Source: Erythrobacter litoralis (lineage in GTDB: Bacteria; Pseudomonadota; Alphaproteobacteria; Sphingomonadales; Sphingomonadaceae). From it: a stretch of DNA of 64,000 nucleotides. The stretch's first letter is position 1. Each line of letters starts with the position of its first letter. Shown piece by piece: positions 41,360 to 50,334 of this stretch. The DNA is taken from assembly GCF_029760855.1 (NCBI RefSeq), contig NZ_SOSI01000002.1, positions 124,001-188,000 on the forward strand, in the 5' to 3' direction. A program made the position numbers and the translations under genes. The notes under the pieces were generated by a model, which saw nothing but the letters and a program-made list of their open reading frames with translations, was not told the origin of the DNA and ran no database searches.

Positions 41360-42088
41360 CTAAACCTCGAGCGCCACTCGCCCCATGATGTCCGCCAGTA
41401 AGGTCGCCCAGCGCGATTGCCCGGCGGCCGTGTTCACCTGGTCCTGCCGAATCTCCACGGTGCAGTACGGAATGCCGCGCGCTTCCGCATGGCGATCCAT
41501 CGTCGCGTTGAGCTGTTTGCCGGAATAAGGTTCGTTGTCGCCGACGGTCAGGCCCTGCTCGCCGAACAGACGGATTGCGTGGCGGGCGGCGCGGTCGTCC
41601 TGATTGTAGAGGAGGCCGACTTCCCATGGCCGCGTTTCGTCGCTTGTCTCCAGGCTCGGCGTAAAGCTGTGTAGCGCGAGGATAAGGCGCGGTTGCAACC
41701 GGTCGATCAGCTTGCCGAGCGCGGTATGATAGGGCCGGTGAAAGCGTTCGAGCCGCATCGCAAGGTCCGCGCCGATATTGCCGGGAATAAGATGTCCGTC
41801 GCTTTCGCTGGGAACCACCGCCGCTTCGTTTTCCTTGCGGTGAAGGTCGCAAACAAGGCGACTAACGGTTGCGATATGCGCCGGGAGACCATGCTTGCGT
41901 GCAAGGCGATCGGCCATACCGCCGACCCCGATATCGACTGCGATATGCGCGTTCAGCAATTTAGGATCGATGCCTAACTGGATATCGTCCGGGACATAGT
42001 TCGAGGCGTGATCGGCAACGCACAGGATGCCGCCCGCACGCGCATCTTCCACGCCGACCTGGCGGTAAGGAAGATTGTCGATCATCAT
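41360..42088 (-). CDS. N-formylglutamate amidohydrolase-family protein
   Basis: A 242-residue zinc amidohydrolase of the HutG/FGase type. Conserved elements are CVADHASNYVPDD near the N-terminus, IAVDIGVGGMADRLA, VSRLVCDLHRKENE, ILALHSFTPSLE and the late ATMDRHAEARGIPYCTVEIRQD. It probably removes a formyl or acyl group from a Glu-like substrate, though no histidine-degradation genes are adjacent. ATG 42088 overlaps the ispE stop (ATGA); starts upstream would lie within ispE. The substrate is uncertain. Confidence 0.82.
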   Translation of the reverse strand: MMIDNLPYRQVGVEDARAGGILCVADHASNYVPDDIQLGIDPKLLNAHIAVDIGVGGMADRLARKHGLPAHIATVSRLVCDLHRKENEAAVVPSESDGHLIPGNIGADLAMRLERFHRPYHTALGKLIDRLQPRLILALHSFTPSLETSDETRPWEVGLLYNQDDRAARHAIRLFGEQGLTVGDNEPYSGKQLNATMDRHAEARGIPYCTVEIRQDQVNTAAGQSRWATLLADIMGRVALEV

Positions 42089-42897
42089 CGCAGGGAACCC
42101 TTCATTTGCCACCAGTAAGAGTGGCTGCTGGCAATTTGCTCCGCTGCTTGGTCGCGCCTTTTCTCATCGTCGTACAAAGCGAAACACGTGGCACCGGAGC
42201 CCGACATACGGGCGAGAATCGGCGAAGTTCCGCGCAGTGCGTCAAGAATCTCCGAGATAGCAGGGCAAAGGGCGATGGCGGGATCTTCGAGGTCGTTGCG
42301 CCCGTCGAGCGCGATCCGTCGCGCGTCACCTTCCGGCAGGGGGCCGCGATCCCCGCCGCTCCATCGTGCGAACACATCGGCGGTGGACAGCCCTTCTCGC
42401 GGATTGACGAGCAGAACCGGGGTTCCGGCGAGCCCGTCGTCAGCACGCTCGAGTTCCGTTCCCGTCCCCCGACCTATGCAGGTGCGGCTTTTGACGCAGG
42501 CCGGCACATCGGCGCCTAGGGCAGCAGCGCGCGCGTGCCAATCGTCGGGCAAGCCGTACATTTCGCGCACGATGCGGAACACCGCACCGGCATCCGCCGA
42601 TCCGCCACCAAGCCCTGCCGCGACGGGTAATCGCTTGTCGAGTGCGATCGTCAGCCCCGTCGGCCGCGGCAATTTGCCAAGCGCCCGCGCCACGAGATTA
42701 CCGAAAGGCAGTCCGAGATCGTCCGCGAACTCACCCTGTTGATGCAGCGCATCGGCATCAGCAGGATGCGCCGTCAGAACATCGCCTTGGTCGACGAAGG
42801 CGAATAGCGTTTCGAGTTCGTGATAGCCATCATCGCGGCGCGCACGGACGTGCAGCGCGAGGTTGATCTTCGCGTAGGCGGTTTCGGTCGTCGGCAA
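42085..42897 (-). CDS. ispE: 4-diphosphocytidyl-2-C-methyl-D-erythritol kinase
   Basis: A GHMP kinase of the non-mevalonate isoprenoid pathway. The 270-residue protein has the N-terminal AYAKINLALHVRARRDDGYH, which is typical of IspE, the phosphate loop PVAAGLGGGSADAGAVFR, and the C-terminal MSGSGATCFALY. It is followed with a 4-base overlap by the N-formylglutamate amidohydrolase-like gene and preceded by the ETF-ubiquinone oxidoreductase gene with a 1-base gap. The order suggests co-transcription without an obvious pathway link. Confidence 0.95.
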   Translation of the reverse strand: MPTTETAYAKINLALHVRARRDDGYHELETLFAFVDQGDVLTAHPADADALHQQGEFADDLGLPFGNLVARALGKLPRPTGLTIALDKRLPVAAGLGGGSADAGAVFRIVREMYGLPDDWHARAAALGADVPACVKSRTCIGRGTGTELERADDGLAGTPVLLVNPREGLSTADVFARWSGGDRGPLPEGDARRIALDGRNDLEDPAIALCPAISEILDALRGTSPILARMSGSGATCFALYDDEKRRDQAAEQIASSHSYWWQMKGSLR

Positions 42898-42898
42898 G

Positions 42899-44545
42899 TC
42901 ACATATTCGGATAATTCGGACCGCCGCCGCCTTCGGGCGTGGTCCATTCGATGTTCTGGTTCGGGTCCTTGATGTCGCACGTCTTGCAGTGGACGCAGTT
43001 CTGCGAGTTGATTACGAATTTCGGCTCGGCCTCGCCTTCGGTCACCCATTCGTAGACGCCGGCGGGGCAATAGCGCGTCGAGGGGCCGCCATAGACGCCC
43101 AACTCGCTTTCCCGCTGCAATTCCATGTCCTGGACTTGCAGGTGATTGCGCTGATCCTCGGCGTGGTTGGTGTAGCTGTAGGCGACGTTGGTCAGCCGGT
43201 CAAAGCTGAGTTTACCGTCAGGCTTCGGATAATCGATTGGCGCATGCAGATCCATGCGTTCGAGCATGGTGTAGTCGCGGTGGTGCTTCATGGTGATCGG
43301 AAGGCCGATCTTGAGCTGACGCATCCACATGTCGATTCCGGCGAGCACGGTTCCAATGTCCTCGCCATATTTCGCGACAGCGGGCTGCGCATTCTTCACC
43401 AGTTTCAATTCGTCGGCGATCCAGCTGGAGCGAACGGCGTCGTCATACTCCATCAGTTCGGCATGCTCTTTGCCCGCGGCGATCGCGGCAGCCATGCTTT
43501 CTGCCGCCAGCATTCCGCTCTTCATCGCGGTGTGGCTGCCCTTGATGCGCGGCACGTTGACGAAGCCGGCTGCGCAGCCGACTAGCACGCCACCGGGGAA
43601 GGCGAGCTTTGGCACGCTTTGCCAACCGCCTTCGTTGATCGCGCGCGCACCATAGGCAACCCGCTTCCCGCCTTCGAGAATTGCCGCGATCTCCGGATGG
43701 TGCTTGAAGCGTTGAAATTCCTGGTAGGGCGAAACGTAGGGGTTGCGGTAATCCAGCGCAGTGACAAAGCCGATGGCCACCTGGTTGTTCGACTGGTGGT
43801 AGATAAACCCGCCGCCCCAGGTGCCGCTTTCGGACAATGGCCAACCTTGCGTGTGGATGACACGGCCGGGCATGTGCTTGTCCGGCTCGATGTCCCACAA
43901 TTCCTTGATCCCAAGACCGTAGACCTGCGGCTGGCAGTTCGCTTCCAGATCGAAGCGCTGCTTCATCTTCTTCGTGAGATTGCCCCGCACCCCTTCAGCG
44001 AAGACGGTATATTTTGCATGAATTTCCATGCCCGGTTCATATTCCGGCTTGTGCGTACCGTCGGCAGCGACGCCCATATCCTGCGTTATAATACCGGTGA
44101 CTGCGCCGCTTTCGTCGAACATGACCTCGGATGCCGGGAAGCCGGGGAAGACCATGACGCCCAATCCCTCGGCCTGCTCGGCCAGCCAGCGCGACAGATT
44201 GCCGAGCGAACCGGTGTAGTTGCCGTCATTCCCCATGAAGGGCGGTAGCATCATTTCGGGCAGGTTGGACTTTCCCGTTTTCGAGAGCACCCAGTGATGA
44301 TTCTCCACCACAGGCGTTTCCGCCATCGGACAATCCATCTCGCGCCAGTCGGGCAGGAGCTCGTCGAGCGCCCGCCCGTCGACCACCGCACCGGACAATA
44401 CGTGCGCACCGATCTCGCTACCCTTTTCGAGCACGATGACTTCGAGTTCGTCGTTGATCTGCTTCAGCCGGATCGCCGTTGCCAGACCGGCCACGCCGCC
44501 GCCGATGATGACGACATCGCAAGGCATGGATTCACGTTCGCTCAT
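42899..44545 (-). CDS. Electron transfer flavoprotein-ubiquinone oxidoreductase
   Basis: Passes electrons from electron-transfer flavoprotein to ubiquinone, a membrane-associated flavoprotein with a [4Fe-4S] cluster. The 548-residue protein (start ATG 44545, MSERESMPCDVVIIGGG) has the FAD motif VVIIGGGVAGLATA. The ferredoxin-like C-terminus has SQNCVHCKTCDIKDPNQNI and ends PNYPNM; further cysteines lie in the YCPAGVYEW region. GSHTAMKSGMLAAESMA is also characteristic. Divergent from the UDG-like gene. No etfA/etfB in the window. Confidence 0.95.
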   Translation of the reverse strand: MSERESMPCDVVIIGGGVAGLATAIRLKQINDELEVIVLEKGSEIGAHVLSGAVVDGRALDELLPDWREMDCPMAETPVVENHHWVLSKTGKSNLPEMMLPPFMGNDGNYTGSLGNLSRWLAEQAEGLGVMVFPGFPASEVMFDESGAVTGIITQDMGVAADGTHKPEYEPGMEIHAKYTVFAEGVRGNLTKKMKQRFDLEANCQPQVYGLGIKELWDIEPDKHMPGRVIHTQGWPLSESGTWGGGFIYHQSNNQVAIGFVTALDYRNPYVSPYQEFQRFKHHPEIAAILEGGKRVAYGARAINEGGWQSVPKLAFPGGVLVGCAAGFVNVPRIKGSHTAMKSGMLAAESMAAAIAAGKEHAELMEYDDAVRSSWIADELKLVKNAQPAVAKYGEDIGTVLAGIDMWMRQLKIGLPITMKHHRDYTMLERMDLHAPIDYPKPDGKLSFDRLTNVAYSYTNHAEDQRNHLQVQDMELQRESELGVYGGPSTRYCPAGVYEWVTEGEAEPKFVINSQNCVHCKTCDIKDPNQNIEWTTPEGGGGPNYPNM

Positions 44546-44624
44546 GTCTCTCTCTTCTCGTCGCAAGCTTGTGCCTGTTCACTTGATTGCTGGGGCGTTT
44601 GAGGTCAAGACCCGCGGCGGACGG

Positions 44625-45386
44625 ATGATGGTTGCACAGCCTTATAAAAACGGCGTTTTGCCGGGAAAGGACGCGCTCGCCGCCGCGTTCGACTGGTGGC
44701 GCGAAGCCGGGGTCGATTTCGACTATGCCGACACGGCGAACCAATGGCTTCGGGCCGATGAAACGGACGAGGCCGTAACGTCGCCGCCCGTGCCGCTTCC
44801 AAAAGAGCCCGCACGCAAGACAGCGCTCGAACGTGCGCTGGGCGATGAAGATGCGGGCAGGATCGGCGGAAATGAACGGGATTGGCCGCAGGATTTGCCA
44901 GCGTTTCACAACTGGTGGCTGACCGAAAAAAGTTTGAGTGACGCGTCTGAAGACCGTCGTGAACCACCGATCGGCGCGCGCGGCGCGGAAATCGCAGTGC
45001 TGACGCCATTTCCGCTTGAAGTGAACGAACAGGACTTTCTCGCCGCAATTTTGCGCGCGTTCGGGTCGCAGGAGATGCAGGTCTATCGCGCCAGCGCGGT
45101 GCCGGCAGCGATCGGCCTTCCCGATTGGCAAGAGCTTCGATCGCGCGGTCTGGCCGCTCTGACGAGGCACCACATGGCGCTGGCACAGCCGAAGCGCCTG
45201 CTTGTATTCGACCGGGGCCTCGCGCCGCTGTTCGACATCGGACCGAGCGCGGCGCGCACGCCGACTGTACTGGAACTCGGTGCACGGCAGATGCCCCTGA
45301 TGCTCGCCCCCGCCCTCGCCGACCTCATGCGCTCACCCGAGCGCCGCAAGACTTTCTGGAACCGCTGGCTCGAATGGACCGCATGA
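44625..45386 (+). CDS. Degenerate uracil-DNA-glycosylase-like protein
   Basis: A 253-residue protein whose layout resembles family 4/5 uracil-DNA glycosylases. An N-terminal AAAFDWWREAGVDF helix is followed by a core ending TRHHMALAQPKRLLVFDRG and MRSPERRKTFWNRWLEW. The position expected to carry the catalytic GEAPG motif instead reads IAVLTPFPLEVNEQ, and no Fe-S cysteine pattern is present. It is therefore probably a non-catalytic or repurposed UDG-fold protein. Starts at 44625 and 44628 are both possible. The stop overlaps the lytic transglycosylase start (ATGA). Confidence in the family is moderate. Confidence 0.6.
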   Translation: MMVAQPYKNGVLPGKDALAAAFDWWREAGVDFDYADTANQWLRADETDEAVTSPPVPLPKEPARKTALERALGDEDAGRIGGNERDWPQDLPAFHNWWLTEKSLSDASEDRREPPIGARGAEIAVLTPFPLEVNEQDFLAAILRAFGSQEMQVYRASAVPAAIGLPDWQELRSRGLAALTRHHMALAQPKRLLVFDRGLAPLFDIGPSAARTPTVLELGARQMPLMLAPALADLMRSPERRKTFWNRWLEWTA

Positions 45387-47098
45387 CTTCGCTTCGCTCA
45401 TCTCTCGCTGCTTTTGCGTTGATCGCCGTCGCCTCGGCTGCGCAGCCCGTTTATGCCGATAGTACGACCTACTTCACGCGCTCGCATTCCGCTGCCCTTC
45501 CGCGCCTCCTTTCGACAGAGGACCGCCTCTATTACGGCTCGCTGTTCGAGGCGATCGACGGGCAGAACTGGGACCGGGTCGAAGTGCTACTGCTGCAGCG
45601 CGAGGATGGTCCGCTGCACGGCGCTGCGCTGGCCGAATATTTCCTTCATCCGAACAGTCCGCGCATTCCGCTGGAGCGCGTACAGTCTTGGCTCGCACGC
45701 TATAGCGACAGTCCGGAAGCGGAGGGCATCATCCGTCTCGGCCAAACGCGCGGGTTGGAGAATCCACCTTCTCTTCCTCCGGAACGGCAACTCGTCCGGC
45801 AGACCGGCATGTCGAAGCGCATCCTGCCGCGTTCGGTCGAGGACGGCACCATGCCCGCCGAACTGCGCACGGCGATCTTGGAGCGCATCGTCGCGGACGA
45901 TCCCGATGGTGCGCGCCTACTGCTCGACGGGATCGACAATTCGCTCTCGCGCGAGGCGCGGGCAGAGTGGCGGCAGCGCGTCGCGTGGTCCTACTATATC
46001 GAAAATCGCGACGCCGATGCCTGGGGCATGGCCAACCTCGTGCGCGAAGGCAGCGGCGCATGGGTCGCGGAGGGCGAGTGGGTGGCGGGTCTCGCCGCCT
46101 GGCGACTAGGCGACTGCGACGCAGCGGTCGACGGTTTCCGCGCCGCCGCGCAAAATTCGACCAATCAGGAACTGACCTCCGCCGCACGCTATTGGGCCGG
46201 CCGCGCCTTTACCCGGTGTCGCAAGCCGATCGATGCGCAGGAGCAGTTCCGCGCTGCCGCGCGCTACGACGAGACGCTGTACGGTATGCTCGCGCTTGAA
46301 CAGCTCGGGCAGGATATGCCGGGCGACCACGCGACGCCCGACCTGACGGCGGATGACTGGCGCCGCTTGCAGGACGAACCGGCCGTGCGCGAGGCGGTGA
46401 TGCTTGCCGAGATCGACCGGCGCGATGCAGCGGACGAGGCGCTGCGCTGGCAGGCTAGGCGCATCGATGTGCGCGACTACCCGGCCCTCACCCGGCTTGC
46501 TCGCGCCTTAGGTCTTGCTGGCACGCAGAGCTTCATGGCGTATAACGCCCCGCGCGGTGCGGTCTCGCCGCCGAGTCTGCGCTGGCCGGTGGCCTATCAT
46601 ACGCCGCATGGCGGGTGGCAGGTCGATCCGGCACTCGCTTTCGCCCACGCCTTGCAGGAGTCGAACTTTCGCGAAAGCGTGGTCAGCCCTGCAAACGCCA
46701 TCGGCCTCATGCAGATCAGGCCGATTGCTGCGCGCGAATACGCCTCGTCTATCAATCTCAGCGCTTCGGCCGACCTCAAGGATCCGAAGACCAATCTCGC
46801 CTTCGGACAGCGGACGCTGGAAGCGCTGAGCCAATCCGGAGCCACGCGCGGCCATCTGCCCAAGGTGATGGCAGCCTACAATGCCGGCCTTACCCCCGTG
46901 ACACGGTGGAATACCGAGGTGAACGATCAGAACGATCCACTACTCTGGATGGAATCGATCCCCTATTGGGAGACGCGCGGCTATGTTGCCATCGTGATGC
47001 GCAATTACTGGATGTATCTCCGTCAGGCCGAGGCGAACCGGCCCAGTGCCGAAGAACTTGCCCAGAACCGTTGGCCTAGCTTTCCGAGGACGCGGTGA
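45383..47098 (+). CDS. Soluble lytic murein transglycosylase
   Basis: A 571-residue exported Slt70-like enzyme that cleaves peptidoglycan glycan strands. The signal peptide is MTSLRSSLAAFALIAVASAA with cleavage near VYADS. A long helical superhelical N-terminal domain has many short helices. The SLT domain holds catalytic Glu426 (FAHALQESNFRESVVSP), followed by ANAIGLMQIRPIAAREYA and VMAAYNAGLTPVTRWN. ATG 45383 overlaps the preceding stop; an ATG three codons earlier is possible. The stop overlaps moaB (GTGATG). Confidence 0.93.
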   Translation: MTSLRSSLAAFALIAVASAAQPVYADSTTYFTRSHSAALPRLLSTEDRLYYGSLFEAIDGQNWDRVEVLLLQREDGPLHGAALAEYFLHPNSPRIPLERVQSWLARYSDSPEAEGIIRLGQTRGLENPPSLPPERQLVRQTGMSKRILPRSVEDGTMPAELRTAILERIVADDPDGARLLLDGIDNSLSREARAEWRQRVAWSYYIENRDADAWGMANLVREGSGAWVAEGEWVAGLAAWRLGDCDAAVDGFRAAAQNSTNQELTSAARYWAGRAFTRCRKPIDAQEQFRAAARYDETLYGMLALEQLGQDMPGDHATPDLTADDWRRLQDEPAVREAVMLAEIDRRDAADEALRWQARRIDVRDYPALTRLARALGLAGTQSFMAYNAPRGAVSPPSLRWPVAYHTPHGGWQVDPALAFAHALQESNFRESVVSPANAIGLMQIRPIAAREYASSINLSASADLKDPKTNLAFGQRTLEALSQSGATRGHLPKVMAAYNAGLTPVTRWNTEVNDQNDPLLWMESIPYWETRGYVAIVMRNYWMYLRQAEANRPSAEELAQNRWPSFPRTR

Positions 47099-47625
47099 TG
47101 CCAATCGATGAAAGCCGGGCCTTCAAGCCAATCAATATCGCGCTTCTGACGGTTTCGGATACGCGTACACGGGACGATGACACCTCCGGCGATATTCTAG
47201 CCGAGCGGATCGAGGGAACTGGTCACAGCGTTGCCGCGCGCGAAATTCTGCGTGACGACGTCGATGAGATCGTCACACTGCTCGAACGCTGGATTGCCGA
47301 CGGCGAGATCGACGCCGTAATCATCACCGGGGGCACAGGCCTGACCGGACGCGATGTCACGCCCGAGGCGCTCGGACGGGTTAAAACCAAGGACATTCCG
47401 GGCTTCGGTGAATATTTTCGTTACATCAGCATTGCCAGCATCGGCACTAGTACAATCCAAAGTCGGGCCTGCGCGGTGCTAGCGCAAAGCACCTATATTT
47501 TTGCCCTGCCCGGCTCGAACGGCGCGGTGAAAGATGGATGGGACCAGATCCTCGCTCTGCAACTCGACAGCCGCCATCGGCCCTGCAATTTCGTCGAACT
47601 CATGCCTCGATTGCAGGAGCGCTAA
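47095..47625 (+). CDS. moaB: Molybdenum cofactor biosynthesis protein B
   Basis: A MoaB/Mog-like adenylyltransferase-fold protein of 175-176 residues. It has [56 protein letters not shown] and [19 protein letters not shown], all typical of MoaB. It starts with GTG 47095 or ATG 47098, directly after the transglycosylase. No other moa/mog/moe gene is in the window, so it stands apart from the rest of the pathway. Confidence 0.93.
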   Translation: MMPIDESRAFKPINIALLTVSDTRTRDDDTSGDILAERIEGTGHSVAAREILRDDVDEIVTLLERWIADGEIDAVIITGGTGLTGRDVTPEALGRVKTKDIPGFGEYFRYISIASIGTSTIQSRACAVLAQSTYIFALPGSNGAVKDGWDQILALQLDSRHRPCNFVELMPRLQER

Positions 47626-47655
47626 GGCCACTTCCACCATTCCTATGTTCCGTGT

Positions 47656-48753
47656 ATGTTCTCCTGCATGGAGCCGAGCAACGAGTCGCCGATCACGGGC
47701 CGGGGAGCGCAATCCGCCGCGGTTTCGACACGCTTCGGACTGGACCAGCGCGAAGCGGATGGCGACTGGCGCGATCACATGGAGGCATTGGACGGTCCGC
47801 CGGTCAAGCTACGCACCCATGTGACCGAAGAACATCCGAAGACGATCCTCAGCTTCAATCAGTCGCCTGATATCTTTTTCGACCGTTCAATAAACGCCTA
47901 TCGTGGCTGCGAGCATGGCTGCGTCTATTGTTTCGCCCGGCCGACCCATGCTTATCACGACCTTTCGCCTGGGCTGGATTTCGAGACGCAGCTTTTCGCG
48001 AAGCCGAATGCGGCGGACTTGCTACGCGCCACGCTCGCCAAGCCCAAGTACAGACCCAAGCCGATCGCTATGGGGACCAATACCGATCCCTATCAACCGA
48101 TCGAGCGTCGCTATCGCATCACACGGCAGGTGCTGGAGGTCTGCCTGGACGCGCGACATCCGGTCACGATCACGACCAAGTCGGACCGGGTACTGGACGA
48201 TCTCGACCTGATCGCCGAAATGGCGGAGCAGCGGCTCGTCGCGGTGGCGATTTCGGTGACAAGTCTCGATCCCAAGCTTTCGGGCAAGCTCGAACCGTGC
48301 GCCGCTTCGCCTGCCAAGCGGTTGCAGGCCTTGGCGAAATTGTCGGAGGCTGGGGTGCCTACGCACTGTTCGGTCGCCCCGGTGATACCGGCTATCACCG
48401 ACGAGTTCATGGAAGAGATCGTGCAGCGCGCCGCCGCGCTCGGCGTGGCAAGCGTAGGCTGGATACCGTTGCGCTTGCCGCACGAAGTCGCGCCTTTGTT
48501 TCGGGAATGGCTCTCGGTCCACTTCCCCGATCGCAGCGACAAGGTAATGAGTATCGTGTGCTCGATCCGCGACGGGAAGGACAACGATCCGAGCTTCTTC
48601 AACCGTCTGCGTCCGGTCGGCGTATGGGCTGATCTGTTCCGCGCCCGCTTCCGCCTGGCCTGTAAACGCGCCGGTCTGGACAAGACGCAATTCGAACTCG
48701 ATTGCACGCAGTTCCGCCCGCCGACGGTAGGTGGTCAACTACGGTTACTGTGA
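47656..48753 (+). CDS. Radical SAM protein, PA0069 family
   Basis: A 365-residue radical SAM enzyme. The cluster motif is RGCEHGCVYCFARPTHAYHD (CxxxCxxC), with downstream GLDFETQLFAKPNAADLLR and AMGTNTDPYQPIERRYRITR. The C-terminal part contains SVAPVIPAITDEFMEE and IPLRLPHEVAPLFREWL. The family is found in many bacteria and its substrate is not established. An internal start at ATG 47668 (MEPSNESPITGRG) is also possible. A 9-bp hairpin lies after the stop. Confidence 0.88.
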   Translation: MFSCMEPSNESPITGRGAQSAAVSTRFGLDQREADGDWRDHMEALDGPPVKLRTHVTEEHPKTILSFNQSPDIFFDRSINAYRGCEHGCVYCFARPTHAYHDLSPGLDFETQLFAKPNAADLLRATLAKPKYRPKPIAMGTNTDPYQPIERRYRITRQVLEVCLDARHPVTITTKSDRVLDDLDLIAEMAEQRLVAVAISVTSLDPKLSGKLEPCAASPAKRLQALAKLSEAGVPTHCSVAPVIPAITDEFMEEIVQRAAALGVASVGWIPLRLPHEVAPLFREWLSVHFPDRSDKVMSIVCSIRDGKDNDPSFFNRLRPVGVWADLFRARFRLACKRAGLDKTQFELDCTQFRPPTVGGQLRLL

Positions 48754-48757
48754 AATA

Positions 48758-48784
48758 GCGGGGGAGAGACAGTCCCTCCCCCGC
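48758..48784. terminator. 9-bp hairpin between convergent radical SAM and PEP-CTERM genes
   Basis: GCGGGGGAG (48758-48766) pairs perfectly with CTCCCCCGC (48776-48784) around a 9-base loop. It lies 5 bases after the radical SAM stop and 10 bases before the end of the convergent gene. There is no T-tract on either strand. It is probably a shared 3'-end structure. Confidence 0.6.
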
Positions 48785-48793
48785 CGCCAAGGC

Positions 48794-49651
48794 TCAAGCG
48801 AAGTCGTAAGCGACTTTCGACTGTACGCTTCTGCGCTTCTGGCCGCGCACCGCCGCGCCGACGAAACCGAAGCCGAGGATCATCATCATCCAGGCTGCCG
48901 GTTCCGGCACTGCGCCCATAGCCGGTGCGACTGCAATGCCGAATACCGGACGTTCGAGGGTGCCGATAAGCGTAGCGGTACCGGTCGAAAGATCGACGGT
49001 GTGGAATGTGCTCACATCCGACAGGTAGGCAGTGCCATCGAAATCGATGTCGAAGCCGACACGTGGCCCGACTTCACGCCCGAGCGAACCGACCGTCGTC
49101 AAAGTGCCGGCATTGTTAGCCTGCATTACGAGCGAGTCGGTGTTCGTACCGATGGCGAATTGCTGGGTCGTCCCGTGCAGATACGCGTTCCCGGTTACTT
49201 GCGGGTCCGTACCGAAATTGGGGTCGCCGGCACCGTATGCGACATCCGTAAATTGCGACGCAGTTCCGGCCTCGGGATTCACGACGTAATTGCTGTCGTC
49301 ATTGCTGACCACGCGGATAGCATCGACCACCGTATTGAAATCGAAGCCGAAATTGCTTCCGGTGATGTTGAGTACGTCGGTCACCGCAGTAGCGAGACCG
49401 CTCATCATGTTGATGGTGTAGACGCGCAGGTCATCAGCAAGGCCATACAGCAAGCCGTCGCTGTCGCGAAAATCCAGAGCCAGGAAGGTTGCTGTAGTTC
49501 CGGAAATGCGAGTGCTGCTGTCGAAGCTTTCCGGTGTGCTGGAATCGAAGGTGACGAGGTTATTGTTTTCATCGACGCCGACGATGGTTGCAGCGTTTGC
49601 CGTACTCGCAGTGCAGAGGGTGATAACAAGTGCAGTAGCTAGTCTTTTCAT
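48794..49651 (-). CDS. PEP-CTERM sorting-domain protein with DUF4394-like repeats
   Basis: A 285-residue exported protein and likely exosortase substrate. The signal peptide is MKRLATALVITLCTASTANA. The body (ATIVGVDENNNLVTFDSSTP; FLALDFRDSDGLLYGLADD; LYGL-type repeats) matches the DUF4394 beta-propeller pattern. The C-terminus carries the PEP-CTERM tripartite signal: VPEPAAW (PEP from residue 249), a hydrophobic helix MMMILGFGFVGAAV and a basic patch RGQKRR, then 11 further residues. It should be anchored by XrtA and then cleaved, linking it to the accessory cluster at 32-37 kb. Convergent with the radical SAM gene. Confidence 0.9.
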   Translation of the reverse strand: MKRLATALVITLCTASTANAATIVGVDENNNLVTFDSSTPESFDSSTRISGTTATFLALDFRDSDGLLYGLADDLRVYTINMMSGLATAVTDVLNITGSNFGFDFNTVVDAIRVVSNDDSNYVVNPEAGTASQFTDVAYGAGDPNFGTDPQVTGNAYLHGTTQQFAIGTNTDSLVMQANNAGTLTTVGSLGREVGPRVGFDIDFDGTAYLSDVSTFHTVDLSTGTATLIGTLERPVFGIAVAPAMGAVPEPAAWMMMILGFGFVGAAVRGQKRRSVQSKVAYDFA

Positions 49652-49700
49652 GACGAAAGATCCTTACGCAACGAACCGACCAGATTGGAAGATTCGCGCG

Positions 49701-49729
49701 TAGTTAACAGTTTTGAAACCCGTTAACTA
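49701..49729. promoter_or_regulatory. Perfect inverted repeat upstream of the PEP-CTERM gene
   Basis: TAGTTAAC (49701-49708) and GTTAACTA (49722-49729) are perfect inverted arms around a 13-base spacer, and each contains the palindrome GTTAAC. The element is 50-78 bases upstream of the PEP-CTERM ATG, in an AT-rich island within otherwise G+C-rich DNA. It looks like an operator for a dimeric regulator, whose identity is unknown. Confidence 0.5.
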
Positions 49730-49780
49730 TCTTTTAATCTCCAATTGTCGCTGCGAAGGGCATGAAAAGCCGATACGTCG

Positions 49781-50272
49781 TCAAACCTCATCGCCCGGGG
49801 TGACCTTCGCAATCACGTGCCGGATAGTGCGATAGAGCATGATGACCGTTGCCCCCAGCAGAGCGATAACAAGGACCACGCCGCCGAACAGCGTCTCGTA
49901 GAGTATCGGATACCAGTTGCTCGGCATGCCGTCGAACTCGCCTACGGGGAACACGAGAATCATGAGCAAGATAAGACTGGTCATCAGGGAAATAACCGAA
50001 AGTCGCGCGATCCGCTCGACGTTGCCGTAAATTCGGTGAGCGAATTCCTGATCGGCTCGCCGTACCATCCCGATCAGGGTCAGCATCAATGCCAAGGTCG
50101 TCGCCGAAGCGGTAGCCGTGGCTGATCCTAGATAGAGACCGGAGCGTGCCAGCGATTCAAGCAGCACCATCGCTTCGCCGGAACCGTATACGGAGCCGAT
50201 CGCCTGCCGCGCGCCATAACCGAACGTGCAAATGAGAAGAAACGTAACCCCGGGCCAAATCCAATGTTTCAT
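49781..50272 (-). CDS. Membrane protein of unknown function, four helices
   Basis: I do not recognise this family. The 163-residue protein (start ATG 50272, MKHWIWPGVTFLLICTFGYG) has four predicted membrane segments: near residues 5-22, 47-68 (ATTLALMLTLIGMV), 89-109 (VISLMTSLILLMILVFPVGE) and 126-148 (LFGGVVLVIALLGATVIMLY). The final tail HVIAKVTPGDEV is cytoplasmic-looking. Upstream is the DUF1330 gene, downstream the PEP-CTERM promoter region. The topology resembles small integral membrane proteins annotated only as hypothetical. Confidence 0.65.
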   Translation of the reverse strand: MKHWIWPGVTFLLICTFGYGARQAIGSVYGSGEAMVLLESLARSGLYLGSATATASATTLALMLTLIGMVRRADQEFAHRIYGNVERIARLSVISLMTSLILLMILVFPVGEFDGMPSNWYPILYETLFGGVVLVIALLGATVIMLYRTIRHVIAKVTPGDEV

Positions 50273-50334
50273 GGCCGGCAAACGGGAAACGGCAAGCCGC
50301 GGGGCCCAAACTTCGAATTGTTGGGTGGGATCTT

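Noticed and set aside
44436-44624. Upstream start for the UDG-like gene inside the ETF-QO gene
   Set aside because: The extra residues overlap the divergent ETF-QO start region and are not protein-like; ATG 44625 is the natural start.
49667-49683. Sigma-54-like -24/-12 element (GG and GC, correct spacing) before the PEP-CTERM gene
   Set aside because: The predicted start of transcription would be about 5 bases before the ATG and would remove the AAGGA ribosome-binding site; several consensus positions between the elements also mismatch. RpoN control of such genes is known elsewhere, but this site is a poor candidate.
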